Below are positions 10,218 through 20,889 of a stretch of DNA of 64,000 bases, piece after piece. The notes below the pieces were generated by a model, which worked only from the letters and a program-made list of their open reading frames with translations, was not told the origin of the DNA and did not search any database. The DNA is from Linanthus parryae (lineage: Eukaryota; Streptophyta; Magnoliopsida; Ericales; Polemoniaceae), in assembly GCA_023055425.1 (NCBI GenBank), contig JALGPY010000002.1, forward strand, positions 136,147,927 to 136,211,926, written 5' to 3'. Position 1 is the first letter of the stretch. Each line of letters begins with the position of its first letter. Position numbers and translations under genes: made by a program.

Positions 10218-11083
10218 TTAATTTTCTTCGCTCATTCCCTCTGCGATGGCGTGCAATATTGGCTTCCTCCAGTCTGCATCGTCCATGCATTCATCCTTGC
10301 ACGCGTCCTCTGTCAACGCTGATGACATTCGTACTTCAATCGAGATTCTCGCGGGGCACTTATCCGCACTAACCTTAGATCCCAGAGTGGCCAAAGCATC
10401 AGCATGTCGATTATCTGCCATAGGTGTATGCTCGTACCTGACATCGCCGAATTGTTGCACCAGCTTTTGTACTAAAGTCCGGTAGGGCAATAGATTCACT
10501 TCTTTCAGTCCATATTCGCCTGAAGCTTGTTTGACAATTAGCTTGGAATCCCCCATAACCATCAAATTGCTTACTTCCACTGCCCTGGCTGTGCGGAGAC
10601 CTGCAATGAGGGCCTCATACTTCTCTTTGTTGTTGGCGACTGCGAAATCGAGTTTTGTGGACATTTGTATGACCTCCCCTCGGGTTTGGTCAGAACGATT
10701 CCAGTTCCTCCACCTTTCCTGGTTGACGATCCATCGAAATGAAGCGTCCAGTAAGGCAGCTCGACTGCATAGATCTCGGGTCTCTCTAGTTCCTCCTCGA
10801 TCATGGGCTCATGGCTGTTATCAGGGAACTGTGCTAGCAAATCCGCCACCGCTTGTGATTTGATTGCCCGCGGTCGAACGCACGTGATGTCGTATTGAGA
10901 AATGGTCATATACCATTTTGCCAGTCTTCCGCCAGGAGAAGTGTGAGTCAAGAGGTACCGTATGGGGTCACTCTTTTTAACCACTACCACTTTGTGCGAG
11001 GCGAAATAGTGCTTCAACTTTTCTATCACGAAGAATAGAGCAAGGCAATGACGCTCGATATATGTGTACCTTGATTCGGCTGG
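10218..11083 (-). pseudogene. G1 second (archaeal-type) RNase H and end of the first RNase H (frameshifted)
   Basis: Two overlapping minus frames (10,571-11,029 and 10,218-10,664) show a frameshift near 10,650. The right-hand frame has the end of the retroviral RNase H and connection (SQAVADLLAQFP), then the start of a second RNase H (LHFDGSSTRKGGGTG). The left-hand frame continues it (NNKEKYEALIAGL, VMGDSKLIVKQASGEY, NRHADALATLGS). A second RNase H of this type between the first RNase H and integrase is a known mark of Tat elements. RNase H removes RNA from the RNA-DNA hybrid. The frameshift disables this copy. Confidence 0.85.
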
Positions 11084-11480
11084 TTACACTATGCGAGAAA
11101 TATAGTAAATCGGCCTTTCTTGTCCTTCATATTCCTGTGCCAAAAGTTCCCCGATAGACCTCTTTGTTGATGTTAGGTACAGCAAAAGCGGCGATCCCAG
11201 CTGCGGTGCGATCATTACCCTTTGTGATGTCAGCAAATCCTTTAGCATTTCAAATGCAGCCTCATGTTCTGCGGTCCAATTATACACAGCGTTCTTCATG
11301 AGAAGATCACTGAAGCAGAAGGTTATTTCTGCGATCGAAGGGATGAACCTTCGCATGTAAGATAACTTCCCCAAGAATGTTTTCAGAGCACTCTGAATGT
11401 GCGGCGCCGTCATGCTAGTGATGGCTGATACTTTTGCGGGATCAGGTTCGATGCCCTGGCGATGTATCACACATCCCAAG
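11084..11480 (-). pseudogene. G1 RT C-terminal part and RNase H start (cut by Copia B)
   Basis: The minus frame reads GCVIHRQGIEPDPAKV, then an RT thumb segment (FLGKLSYMRRFIP), then the first RNase H (SPLLLYLTSTKRSIGELLAQE, PIYYISRIV), stopping near 11,084. It is the direct continuation of the RT frame that breaks off at 19,986: GKFL on one side and GCVIH on the other meet once Copia B and one CCAAG are removed. G2 has the uninterrupted version. Confidence 0.9.
11476..11480. repeat. Target site duplication of Copia B, left copy (CCAAG)
   Basis: CCAAG precedes the TG of Copia B and recurs at 19,986-19,990 after its CA end. Confidence 0.95.
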
Positions 11481-12910
11481 TGTTGGAATAGATGCCCTAG
11501 AGGCAATCTAGTTTAGTATGAATTTGTATATGGCTAGAAAATTCATTTATTATTTATTGGATATTTAATATAATGAAGTCCTTAGATTTACAATCGTGTT
11601 GTTTATCTTAAATATCCCTAGTCAAGTATAATGATTAAGTGGGACAATCATCTATAGACTAGTATGGGGTTGGATTGATATGGAGATATCACGATCCAAC
11701 ACATAGGTGTGCATTACGGAATGTTGCACTGGATTGACCCATCACCGAGAAGGCTACATACATGTTATGTTGAGTCACAAGTGCTTCTTGGGGTGCAATG
11801 GTATTGTCATCCTTAGACTTGAAGTCACTAGATATTCTAGTTGTGGATCATTGTGATCTTGGTAGCGTTAAACGCTACACCGTAACTGGGTAGTTATAAA
11901 GGCGTGTACTGGATACAATGAGAAGCAAGCTTAGAGATCATAGTGGACGTAGAGAGGATTTTCCCCTCCCACATAACGGGAGCAAATATCCTAGGCCACT
12001 CGAAGGATAGTGCTTATAGAATGTCTGGCCAGACTCAAATAAATCAATATAGGATATTGATGTTATTTGCACGAATAAGGCTATTCCATGGATCGAGAAA
12101 CTATGGATTGGATATACGAGTGTGACTTGTATGTCTCGTGTCCAATCCGGATATGGAGGCAAAGGGATGAGACAATTACTTGTACAAGGTTGTCTAGATG
12201 ACTATTCTATTAGTTGGCTAGAATGGATGTTTTGCTAGAAACCGCTCCATATTAGCAAATGGTTGCTACCAACTAGATAGAACCTATGGGGTCACACGCT
12301 ATATAGAGTTGTACTAGATTTGGAATTAATTAATTGGATTAATTAATTAGAAGGATCACTTTGCAAACCCTTGCAAACTTAGTAGGGACTAATTTGCAAG
12401 GAAGGGACTAAATTGAATTCTAGTAGGACTAGAATAAGTCCTTTAGGTAGTTAACAAGGAGTTGTTGGACTATATAAAGGACCCTCCTTCCTTCCTTCCT
12501 CATAACTTATGCTCATTAGTGATCATAACAAGAGTGGGAGAGAACAAAGGAGAGAGAGAGCAAGCAACAAGGGCCGAACCCGACCCTTGCCGCCGCCCCC
12601 TCACCCCGTCGGCCAAAAGAGGGCCGAGCCCCTCTTTTTGTCTCGTTTTGAGTGATTCCTTCACCCTCCTCTCATTCCGGGCTAGCACCAAGGAGTTAGG
12701 GAGATCTAGGAGCAACTCTAGGCGTGGATCAACTATAGAGAACGTGACACTATTCGCGTTTGAAGTCATCAAGGAGAACCCAAAGGTGTGTTTATGATTT
12801 CTTACCTTCACTATCGTTATGCATCTAGACTTGTGATCCTTGGAGGGTTTTGCATGGCTATTTGTTTGATTATGCTTCCGTTTGCGCGATCCATGAATCA
12901 AAACCCTACA
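11481..12910 (+). repeat. Copia B 5' LTR
   Basis: 1,430 bp, TGTTGGAATAG...AACCCTACA. It contains a TATA box at 12,471-12,480 and an AT-rich palindromic stretch with repeated TTAATTAATT near 12,325-12,350. It differs from the 3' copy at nine positions by direct reading. Confidence 0.97.
12471..12480 (+). promoter_or_regulatory. LTR TATA box of Copia B
   Basis: TATATAAAGG follows GGAC; the same block is in the 3' LTR (19,546-19,555) and in the Copia A LTR (27,605-27,614). Transcription should begin some 30 bp downstream, setting the U3/R boundary. Confidence 0.75.
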
Positions 12911-12911
12911 G

Positions 12912-12924
12912 TGGTATCAGAGCC
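12912..12924 (+). other. Copia B primer binding site (initiator tRNA-Met)
   Basis: TGGTATCAGAGCC starts one base after the LTR end and matches the complement of the plant initiator tRNA-Met 3' end, the usual primer in copia elements. Confidence 0.93.
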
Positions 12925-14590
12925 ACAGGTCATAGAGCATAAACGTAGTTTATGTGTTACATTCTTGTTGTTTTACACCTTAATTTGTTGTTTATCGCGT
13001 AAAACAAGACAAATCAAGCATGGGATGCAATTTGTCAATAATTAGATCATAACAAGACCCAATTTTGCATTGGATGCATGAATTGGTGAGTTTGAGAAAT
13101 TTTAGGATCTTAGATCTAGGGTTTGGGCATCCTTGGGGAAGAAGGAGTTCTCCCAAAACAAGGAAACAACCAAACTTGGGCTCCAAGCAAGGAGGTTGTT
13201 TTGGAAACAACCCCCATAAGGAGGTTCGGCCCCCTAGGGGACCGCCCCCTTGCTTGCCGCCCAAGCTTGGCCGCCCTAAGGGGCCGGGCGGCCCTAACCC
13301 GCGGGCCTAGCTTGCGGGTTTTGGGCCGGGCCGGCCCTAGGGCCTTATGGTTCACTTTGTTGGGCCCGGGCAATTGGATTGTTGGGGCCATGGACCGTTT
13401 TAACCCTAGAAATCCTAAAATCAATTAAAATTGACCAAGCGCGTTAAAATTGGATTTTAACTGTTTATGTGCAAATCGCATGGTGATTGGATATGGCCTT
13501 AGGATGTGGTTTGATGTGGATGTTTAATTTTGTGGTTTGTATTTACGGCCTGCGAGCTGATCAATTAATTGTAATAATTAATTAGGGTTTTATGGCCTGC
13601 GTGCCATTTTTTTTTCTCAACTTGTGAGATTTATTTTATTTAGTGTAGATATTAGTTAGTGCTAGATAAAGTAGATTGTTAGCCAAGATTGAAGAAAAGA
13701 AGCCCAAAGCCAAAGAAGCCACAAAAGATGGAGCATGGAGCATGGAGCATACCACATGACTATGAAGGATGGACCAAAAGATCAAGACGCATGGAGATGT
13801 GTTTGCTTAGGGTTCATGGATAATTCCATTGGCTTGGAATTATCTTAGTCTAGAAAAGGCCATATCCACATCACGTTTAATTTCTGTTTTGTGGTTGTTT
13901 ATTTATTGTCTTATTATTTGTGTGGTTGGTGTATGGATGATGCATGCAATTAGGATAATAAGATAATTAGACAACCCGGATCTATTATTTGGAGTTGTGC
14001 CCAAACTCAAATAGATAGATTAGTTGATATTGATCAACAAAACAATTAAGAGAATTGAAAATCCCTCAAATTCTAAATATTGTGTTCTTGCCTTCTCGTT
14101 ATTTAAACACTCATTATCATCATTATTTATCAAGTTCGTGCGTGCCAAAGCATGGCGACTTGGTTCATAATGATGGAATGCGATGGCACGTAACAATGTG
14201 CAATTGTTTAGATAAGAGGTTGAACACAACTAGGTTATTAATTTGATTAAGAAACCTAGAGGCAATCAATTGGGATTATCCATATGGATGGATAAATAAG
14301 GAGTTATTTGCCCGATTGAACCAAGAGTTGCATATGGGATGCAATTGGAATTGTTCCTACCTAAAAGTAGTCGAATTATGGGTGACTTGCCAAAGCAAGC
14401 TCATAAGGAGATGAAAAGATGGATCTTGGCCCACTAGAAAATATAAGGATATTTTTCGCATTAATATCTTGAGGGTTATTAATCCGTAGAAAAATAGTGG
14501 GAGCTATATTTAATAAACTAGCCATTATTAAATATAGTCAAAAATTCAAAAATACTAAAACTTGCGTATTTTCCTTTTGTAGAATTCCAA
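12925..14590 (+). other. Copia B leader between PBS and gag
   Basis: A 1.7-kb untranslated leader with no convincing ORF. It holds a very GC-rich, self-complementary block at about 13,216-13,346 and a GGAGCAT triplicate at about 13,731-13,751. Copia C keeps the gag-proximal part of the same leader at 32,220-32,994, so the leader is a family feature. Confidence 0.8.
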
Positions 14591-17500
14591 ATGGCAAACA
14601 ACTCATCGAGTTCACAACATTCCCTACGATCTGTCCTTGAGAAGGACAAGCTCTCTGGAACCAACTTTCTTGATTGGTACAGAAACTTGAGAATTGTTCT
14701 CAAGCAAGAGAAGAAACTGTACGCAATAGAGGAGCATGTTCCAGAAGGTCCAGAGAACCAGACACCTGTTGCCTTAAAGGCGTATCAAAAGCGTGTTGAT
14801 GACGCTAATGATGCGGCCTGCCTAATGCTTTGCACCATGACCTCTGAGCTTCAGAAGCAACATGAGAACATGAATGCTGTCGATATGATCGAACATCTAA
14901 AGCAGCTCTTCCAAGAGCAGGCGAGGGTAGAGAGGTATGAGGTCTCAAAGGCACTGTTCAAATGTCATCTGGCAGAAGGGAACCCGGTGGGACCCCATGT
15001 ACTCCGAATGATCGGGTACTTGGAGAATCTCGCCCGGCTAGGGTTCCCGGTCGGCCAAGAGTTGGCAACCGATCTCGTGTTGCAATCGTTGCCCGAGAGT
15101 TATAGACAGTTCATAATGAACTATAACATGAACGAGATTGTTAAACCACTGCCAGATTTTCTCAACATGTTGAGGACGGCTGAACAGAGCATCAACAAGG
15201 GTAAGGGCAAGGCCATTATGATGGTGCATAAAGGAAAGGGCAAAAAGTTTGCCTCTTCCTCCAAGGGTAAAGGCAAGTCAGTTGCCAAGACCAAGGAACA
15301 AGCCCTTAAGCCTGTTGGTGGCATTGCCAAGGTCGTGACTAAGGGTGAGTGTCACTACTGCAGTCAGCCTGGACACTGGAGGAGGAACTGCCCAAAATAT
15401 CTGGAGGACAAGAGGCTTGGAATAGTGATTCCGCCACCACCAGGTATTTTTGTTGTAGATGTCAATTTAACTGTCTCTACATCTTGGGTATTAGATACTG
15501 GATGTGGATCTCATATTTGTCGAAATATGCAGGATCTAAAGAGAAGTAAAAGATTGGCTAAAGGGGAGGTAGATCTGCGCGTTGGGAATGGAGCAAAGGT
15601 TGCTGCCTTGGCCATAGGCGTGTGCGAGCTATCTCTGCCTTCAGGATTAGTTTTAGAATTAAATAATTGCTATTTTGTGCCTGCTATGAGCAGAAACATT
15701 ATTTCTATTTCTTGTTTGGACAAGGAAGGTTTTATTATTTCAATAAAGAACAATTGTTGTTCCTTTTATTTGAATAATATTCACTATTTTAGTGCGCAAT
15801 TACTTAATGGACTTTATGTCCTTGATCTAAGCAATCCTGTCTACAACATTAATACCAAGCGGATTAAAATAAATGATTTAAATCCTGCTTATTTATGGCA
15901 TTGTCGTTTAGGCCACATAAATGAGAAACGTGTATCTAGACTCCATAAGGATGGATTACTAGACTCATTTGATTTTGAATCATATGAGACATGTGAGGCT
16001 TGTTTATTGGGAAAAATGACAAAGTCCCCTTTCAATAAGAAAGGTGAGAGGACTAGTGAGCAATTGGCGCTCATACATACCGATGTGTGTGGGCCATTTG
16101 CCACGCCTGCCAGGGGTGGTTATGTCTACTTCATTACATTTACTGATGATTACAGTAGATATGGATTTGTGTACCTTATGAGGGCAAAATCCGAATCCTT
16201 TGAAGTGTTCAAAGAATTCAAGAATGAAGTAGAGAAGCAACTTGGCAAAAGTATCAAGGCTCTACGATCGGATCGTGGAGGAGAGTACTTGAGCCAAGAG
16301 TTTAACGACTATCTTAGAGAGTGTGGGATCGTGTCCCAACTCACTCCACTCGGAACGCCACAATGGAATGGCGTGTCCGAGAGGAGGAATCGAACCCTAT
16401 TGGATATGGTTCGGTCTATGATGTGTCAAACCGATCTTCCATTATCATTTTGGGGCTACGCTCTGTTAAGTGCAGCTTTCACCATTAACCGTGTTCCATC
16501 TAAATCAGTCATGAAGACACCATATGAGATGTGGAGTGGGAGGCGTCCCACACTGTCGTTCATGAGGATTTGGGGCTGCGATGTCTATGTAAAACGTTTA
16601 CAATCAGACAAGCTAGGGCCTAAATCGGATAAGTGTAAATTTGTGGGGTACCCTAAGGAAACTAAGGGATACTACTTCTACAATCCAACCGAGAACAAAG
16701 TGTTTGTTGCTCGGACCGGCGTGTTTCTAGAAAGAGAGTTTGTCTCTAAAGAAGCAAGTGGGAGGAATGTAGAACTTGAAGAAGTTCAAGAACCACAAAT
16801 AACTGAACCGATTATGGAACAGGAACAGGAATCACAAGCAGTTGTGGAGCCACCTGTTCAGGTAACACAAGAGCTTCGTAGATCTAGTAGAGTGCGCCAG
16901 GAACCCGAGAGGTACGGACATCTCGTAACTGATTCCGGTGACACGATGCTCATAGATGATGAGCCTACTACCTATGAGGAGGCCATGAATGGCCCAGACT
17001 CGCAGAAGTGGCTTGAGGCCATGAGATCCGAGATGGAATCCATGTATACCAACAAAGTATGGACTTTGGTGGAACCACCTGATGGGGCGCGGCCCATAGG
17101 GTGCAAGTGGGTCTTCAAGAAGAAGATCGACATGGATGGTAATGTGATTACCTATAAGGGCCGATTGGTGGCTAAAGGATTCAGACAGATTCATGGTATT
17201 GACTATGATGAAACCTTTTCACCAGTCGCTATGACCAAATCCATCCGAATCCTACTTGCAATTGCAGCATACTACGACTATGAGATTTGGCAGATGGATG
17301 TCAAAACAGCATTCCTTTATGGGAATCTCCTCGAGGACGTGTATATGATACAGCCGGAGGGTTTTGAGGATCCAAAGCAAGCTAACAAAGTCTGTAAACT
17401 GCAACGATCCATTTATGGATTGAAGCAAGCTTCTAGGAGTTGGAATCGACGTTTTGATGAAGTGGTCAAAGAGTTTGGCTTCATCAGAAACGAAGATGAG

Positions 17501-18541
17501 TCTTGTGTCTACAAGAAGGTTAGTGGGAGCTCTGTAGCTTTTCTGGTCTTGTATGTGGATGACATACTACTCATTGGAAACGACATTCCCATGCTGCAAT
17601 CTGTGAAAGATTGGCTAGGAAAGTGTTTCTCAATGAAGGACTTAGGGGAAGCAGCCGATATACTCGGTATAAAGATCTATAGAGATAGATCTAGAAGGTT
17701 GCTAGGCCTAAGTCAAAGTACATATATTGACAAGGTGTTGAAACGGTTCAACATGCAAGATTCCAAGAAGGGATTCTTGCCCATGTCACATGGAATCACT
17801 CTTTCGAAGAGTGGTTGTCCTTCCAATGAGATTGAGAAGGAACGCATGAGTAGGATTCCCTATGCCTCGGCCATAGGATCCATCATGTACGCCATGTTAT
17901 GTACTAGACCAGATGTGTCATATGCCTTGAGTATGACAAGCAGATACCAATCCAATCCGGATGAGAGTAACTGGATTGCTGTCAAGAACATCCTAAAGTA
18001 CTTGAGAAGAACTAAGGATGCTTTCTTGATGTTTGGCGGTGAGGAAGAGTTGCGTGTAAGGGGTTACACTGATGCAAGCTTCCAAACCGATAGAGATGAC
18101 TTTAGATCACAGTCGGGATATGTGTTTTGCCTGAATGGAGCGGCGGTGAGCTGGAAGAGTTCCAAGCAAGAGACGGTAGCTGATTCTACAACAGAGGCTG
18201 AGTACATTGCTGCAAATGGCGCAGCAAAGGAGGCTGTTTGGATCAGAAAGTTTGTTTCTGAACTTGGTGTGGTCCCTAGTATTGCAGATCCAGTGGAGTT
18301 GTTCTGTGACAACACTGGGGCGATCGCGCATTTAAAGGAACCCAGATCGCACCAGAAGTCCAAGCACGTGCTCAGGAAGTTTCATCTGATTCGAGATATT
18401 ATCGATAGAGGAGACGTTCGGATATGCAAGATTCCTACAGATGATAATCTGTCAGACCCACTTACAAAGCCTCTCACGCAGTGGAAGCATGAAGGGCACA
18501 CTAGGAGTATGGGCATACGAGATGCGCCAGATTGGCTCTAG
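14591..18541 (+). CDS. Copia B gag-pol polyprotein (1,316 aa, intact)
   Basis: One frame encodes all copia functions. In order: gag (about 1-250), zinc knuckle CHYCSQPGHWRRNC (about 254-267), protease with DTGCGSH (about 300), GAG-pre-integrase LWHCRLGHINEKRV (about 434), integrase with D in LIHTDVCGPF, D in SDRGGEY and E in SERRNRT (about 490-600), RT with DVKTAFLYGN (about 900) and YVDD (about 990), and RNase H with EAEYIA and FCDNTGAIA (about 1,200-1,240). All catalytic residues I can check are present. The start ATG is chosen because it follows the leader and opens the conserved gag N-terminus. The length fits the copia norm. The stop lies 14 bp before the 3' LTR. Confidence 0.96.
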   Translation: MANNSSSSQHSLRSVLEKDKLSGTNFLDWYRNLRIVLKQEKKLYAIEEHVPEGPENQTPVALKAYQKRVDDANDAACLMLCTMTSELQKQHENMNAVDMIEHLKQLFQEQARVERYEVSKALFKCHLAEGNPVGPHVLRMIGYLENLARLGFPVGQELATDLVLQSLPESYRQFIMNYNMNEIVKPLPDFLNMLRTAEQSINKGKGKAIMMVHKGKGKKFASSSKGKGKSVAKTKEQALKPVGGIAKVVTKGECHYCSQPGHWRRNCPKYLEDKRLGIVIPPPPGIFVVDVNLTVSTSWVLDTGCGSHICRNMQDLKRSKRLAKGEVDLRVGNGAKVAALAIGVCELSLPSGLVLELNNCYFVPAMSRNIISISCLDKEGFIISIKNNCCSFYLNNIHYFSAQLLNGLYVLDLSNPVYNINTKRIKINDLNPAYLWHCRLGHINEKRVSRLHKDGLLDSFDFESYETCEACLLGKMTKSPFNKKGERTSEQLALIHTDVCGPFATPARGGYVYFITFTDDYSRYGFVYLMRAKSESFEVFKEFKNEVEKQLGKSIKALRSDRGGEYLSQEFNDYLRECGIVSQLTPLGTPQWNGVSERRNRTLLDMVRSMMCQTDLPLSFWGYALLSAAFTINRVPSKSVMKTPYEMWSGRRPTLSFMRIWGCDVYVKRLQSDKLGPKSDKCKFVGYPKETKGYYFYNPTENKVFVARTGVFLEREFVSKEASGRNVELEEVQEPQITEPIMEQEQESQAVVEPPVQVTQELRRSSRVRQEPERYGHLVTDSGDTMLIDDEPTTYEEAMNGPDSQKWLEAMRSEMESMYTNKVWTLVEPPDGARPIGCKWVFKKKIDMDGNVITYKGRLVAKGFRQIHGIDYDETFSPVAMTKSIRILLAIAAYYDYEIWQMDVKTAFLYGNLLEDVYMIQPEGFEDPKQANKVCKLQRSIYGLKQASRSWNRRFDEVVKEFGFIRNEDESCVYKKVSGSSVAFLVLYVDDILLIGNDIPMLQSVKDWLGKCFSMKDLGEAADILGIKIYRDRSRRLLGLSQSTYIDKVLKRFNMQDSKKGFLPMSHGITLSKSGCPSNEIEKERMSRIPYASAIGSIMYAMLCTRPDVSYALSMTSRYQSNPDESNWIAVKNILKYLRRTKDAFLMFGGEEELRVRGYTDASFQTDRDDFRSQSGYVFCLNGAAVSWKSSKQETVADSTTEAEYIAANGAAKEAVWIRKFVSELGVVPSIADPVELFCDNTGAIAHLKEPRSHQKSKHVLRKFHLIRDIIDRGDVRICKIPTDDNLSDPLTKPLTQWKHEGHTRSMGIRDAPDWL

Positions 18542-18545
18542 TGCA

Positions 18546-18555
18546 AGTGGGAGAC
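18546..18555 (+). other. Copia B polypurine tract
   Basis: The bases directly before the 3' LTR read AAGTGGGAGAC, a common copia purine tract. The same sequence precedes the LTR of Copia A and, inverted, of Copia C. Confidence 0.8.
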
Positions 18556-19985
18556 TGTTGGAATAGATGCCCTATAGGCAATCTAGTTTAGTATGAATTT
18601 GTATATGGCTAGAAAATTCATTTATTATTTATTGGATATTTAATATAATGAAGTCCTTAGATTTACAATCGTGTTGTTTATCTTAAATATCCCTAGTCAA
18701 GTATAATGATTAAGTGGGACAATCATCTATAGACTAGTATGGGGTTGGATTGATATGGAGATATCACGATCCAACACATAGGTGTGCATTACGGAATGTT
18801 GCACTGGATTGACCCATCACCGAGAAGGCTACATACATGTTATGTTGAGTCACAAGTGCTTCTTGGGGTGCAATGGTATTGTCATCCTTAGACTTGAAGT
18901 CACTAGATATTCTAGTTGTGGATCATTGTGATCTTGGTAGCGTTAAACGCTACACCATAACTGGGTAGTTATAAAGGCGTGTACTGGATACAATGAGAAG
19001 CAAGCTTAGAGATCGTAGTGGACGTAGAGAGGATTTTCCCCTCCCACATAACGGGAGCAAATATCCTAGGCCACTCGAAGGATAGTGCTTATAGAATGTC
19101 TGGCCAGACTCAAATAAATCAATATAGGATATTGATGTTATTTGCACGAATAAGGCTATTCCATGGATCGAGAAACTATGGATTGGATATACGAGTGTGA
19201 CTTGTATGTCTCGTGTCCAATCCGGATATGGAGGCAAAGGGATGAGACAATTACTTGTACAAGGTTGTCTAGATGACTATTTTATTAGTTGGCTAGAATG
19301 GATGTTTTGCTAGAAACCGCTCCATATTAGCAAATGGTTGCTACCAACTAGATAGAACCTATGGGGTCACACGCTATATAGAGTTGTACTAGATTTGGAA
19401 TTAATTAATTGGATTAATTAATTAGAAGGATCACTTTGCAAACCCTTGCAAACTTAGTAGGGACTAATTTGCAAGGAAGGGACTAAATTGAATTCTAGTA
19501 GGACTAGAATAAGTCCTTTAGGTAGTTAACAAGGAGTTGTTGGACTATATAAAGGACCCTCCTTCCTTCCTTCCTCATAACTTATGCTCATTAGTGATCA
19601 TAACAAGAGTGGGAGAGAACAAAGGAGAGAGAGAGCAAGCAACAAGGTCCGAACCCGACCCTTGCCGCCGCCCCCTCACCCCGTCGGCCAAAAGAGGGCC
19701 GAGCCCCTCTTTTTGTCTCGTTTTGCGTGATTCCTTCACCCTCCTCTCATTCCGGGCTAGCACCAAGGAGTTAGGGAGATATAGGAGCAACTCTAGGCGT
19801 GGATCAACTATAGAGAACGTGAAACTATTCGCGTTTGAAGTCATCAAGGAGAACCCAAAGGTGTGTTTATGATTTCTTACCTTCACTATCCTTATGCATC
19901 TAGACTTGTGATCCTTGGAGGGTTTTGCATGGCTATTTGTTTGATTATGCTTCCGTTTGCGCGATCCATGAATCAAAACCCTACA
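18556..19985 (+). repeat. Copia B 3' LTR
   Basis: 1,430 bp, same length as the 5' copy, nine substitutions, and followed by the second CCAAG. The TATA box is at 19,546-19,555. Confidence 0.97.
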
Positions 19986-20889
19986 CCAAGAACTTCCCCG
20001 AGGTCACTCCGAATGCGCACTTCACGGGGTTCATCTTTAGCTGGAAACTTCTGCATCCTTCAAATACTTTCCGCAGGTCCCCCAAGTGGTCCGCTTCTTC
20101 CTTAGACTTGACAAACAGGTCATCAACATAAAATTCCACTTCTTTGTGCATCATGTCATGAAACAGAGCCATCATGGCTCGCTGATAAGTCGCGCCTGCG
20201 TTCTTGAGTCCAAACGGCATAACCGTATAGTTAAAGACTCCTACCAGCGTGATGAACGCAATTTTTCGTGCATCTTCGGGGTCCATTTTGATCTGATTGT
20301 ACCCGCTGAAACCATCCATGAAACTGAACATGCGATGACCCGCAGTCGAATCGATGAGTAGATCAATGTTGGGTAGCGGAAAATCATCCTTAGGGAAGAA
20401 ACGGTTAAGATCACGGAAGTCTACACAAATGCGAAGCTGGCCATTCTATTTTACCACAGGCACAATGTTAGCCAACCATGTAGGATGGTGATTTGGCTCG
20501 ATGAATTTGGCAGGCAGTAGCTTGACAATTTCTTGCTTGATTTTCACGTTTATCTCCGGCCTAAAGCTCCTTGTGCTCTGCTTTACCGGCTTGGATCCCG
20601 GGATTACATCTAACCTGTGCATGGTAATGCTCGCGTCCAGGCCAGGCATCTCATCGTATTCCCATGCAAACACATCTCTGTACTCAGTCAGAAGCTGCAA
20701 CAGTCTTTCTTCCTCCTCCTCGCTCGTGAGGTTTGCACTCAGAAAGACGGGTCTCTTCTTTTCTTCGCTTGGGCTTAGGAATACTTCCTTCAACTCCTGC
20801 TTCTGCGGTTTCGGCTTATCCTCCATGCACTCAGGCGCCTCTTTTAGCTTATCCTCCAAAAAATCTGGTGTTGGCTTGTCTAATTCCAT
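19986..20889 (-). pseudogene. G1 reverse transcriptase N-terminal part (interrupted)
   Basis: On the minus strand the frame has a linker (PQKQELKEVFLSP), the RT entry (FIEPNHHPTWLANIVPVV), then RT palm motifs FMDGFSGYNQIKM, MPFGLKNAGATYQR and FYVDDLFVKS. A stop occurs just after IVPVVK near 20,446. The frame then runs to GKFL, where Copia B interrupts it at 19,985. Both catalytic Asp regions are preserved, so before the insertion this RT was probably functional apart from the stop. Confidence 0.92.

Larger units (their letters stand above)
11481..19985 (+). mobile_element. Copia B: complete, young Ty1/copia element, probably Tork-like
   Basis: It is 8,505 bp long with two 1,430-bp LTRs, an initiator-tRNA-Met primer site, a 1.7-kb leader, one uninterrupted gag-pol frame, a purine tract and a 5-bp target duplication. 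Nine mismatches and no indels separate its LTRs, so it inserted recently. It lies in the RT gene of G1. All parts expected of an autonomous copia element are present, so it may still be mobile. The lineage name is tentative. Confidence 0.96.

Noticed and set aside
12462..12797. 111-codon ORF in the LTR, repeated at 19,537
   Set aside because: It lies wholly in the LTR downstream of the TATA box; appears twice only because the LTR is duplicated.
13065..13428. Pro/Gly/Arg-rich ORFs on both strands in the Copia B leader
   Set aside because: They result from the GC-rich palindromic block and overlap on both strands; no domain or conservation.
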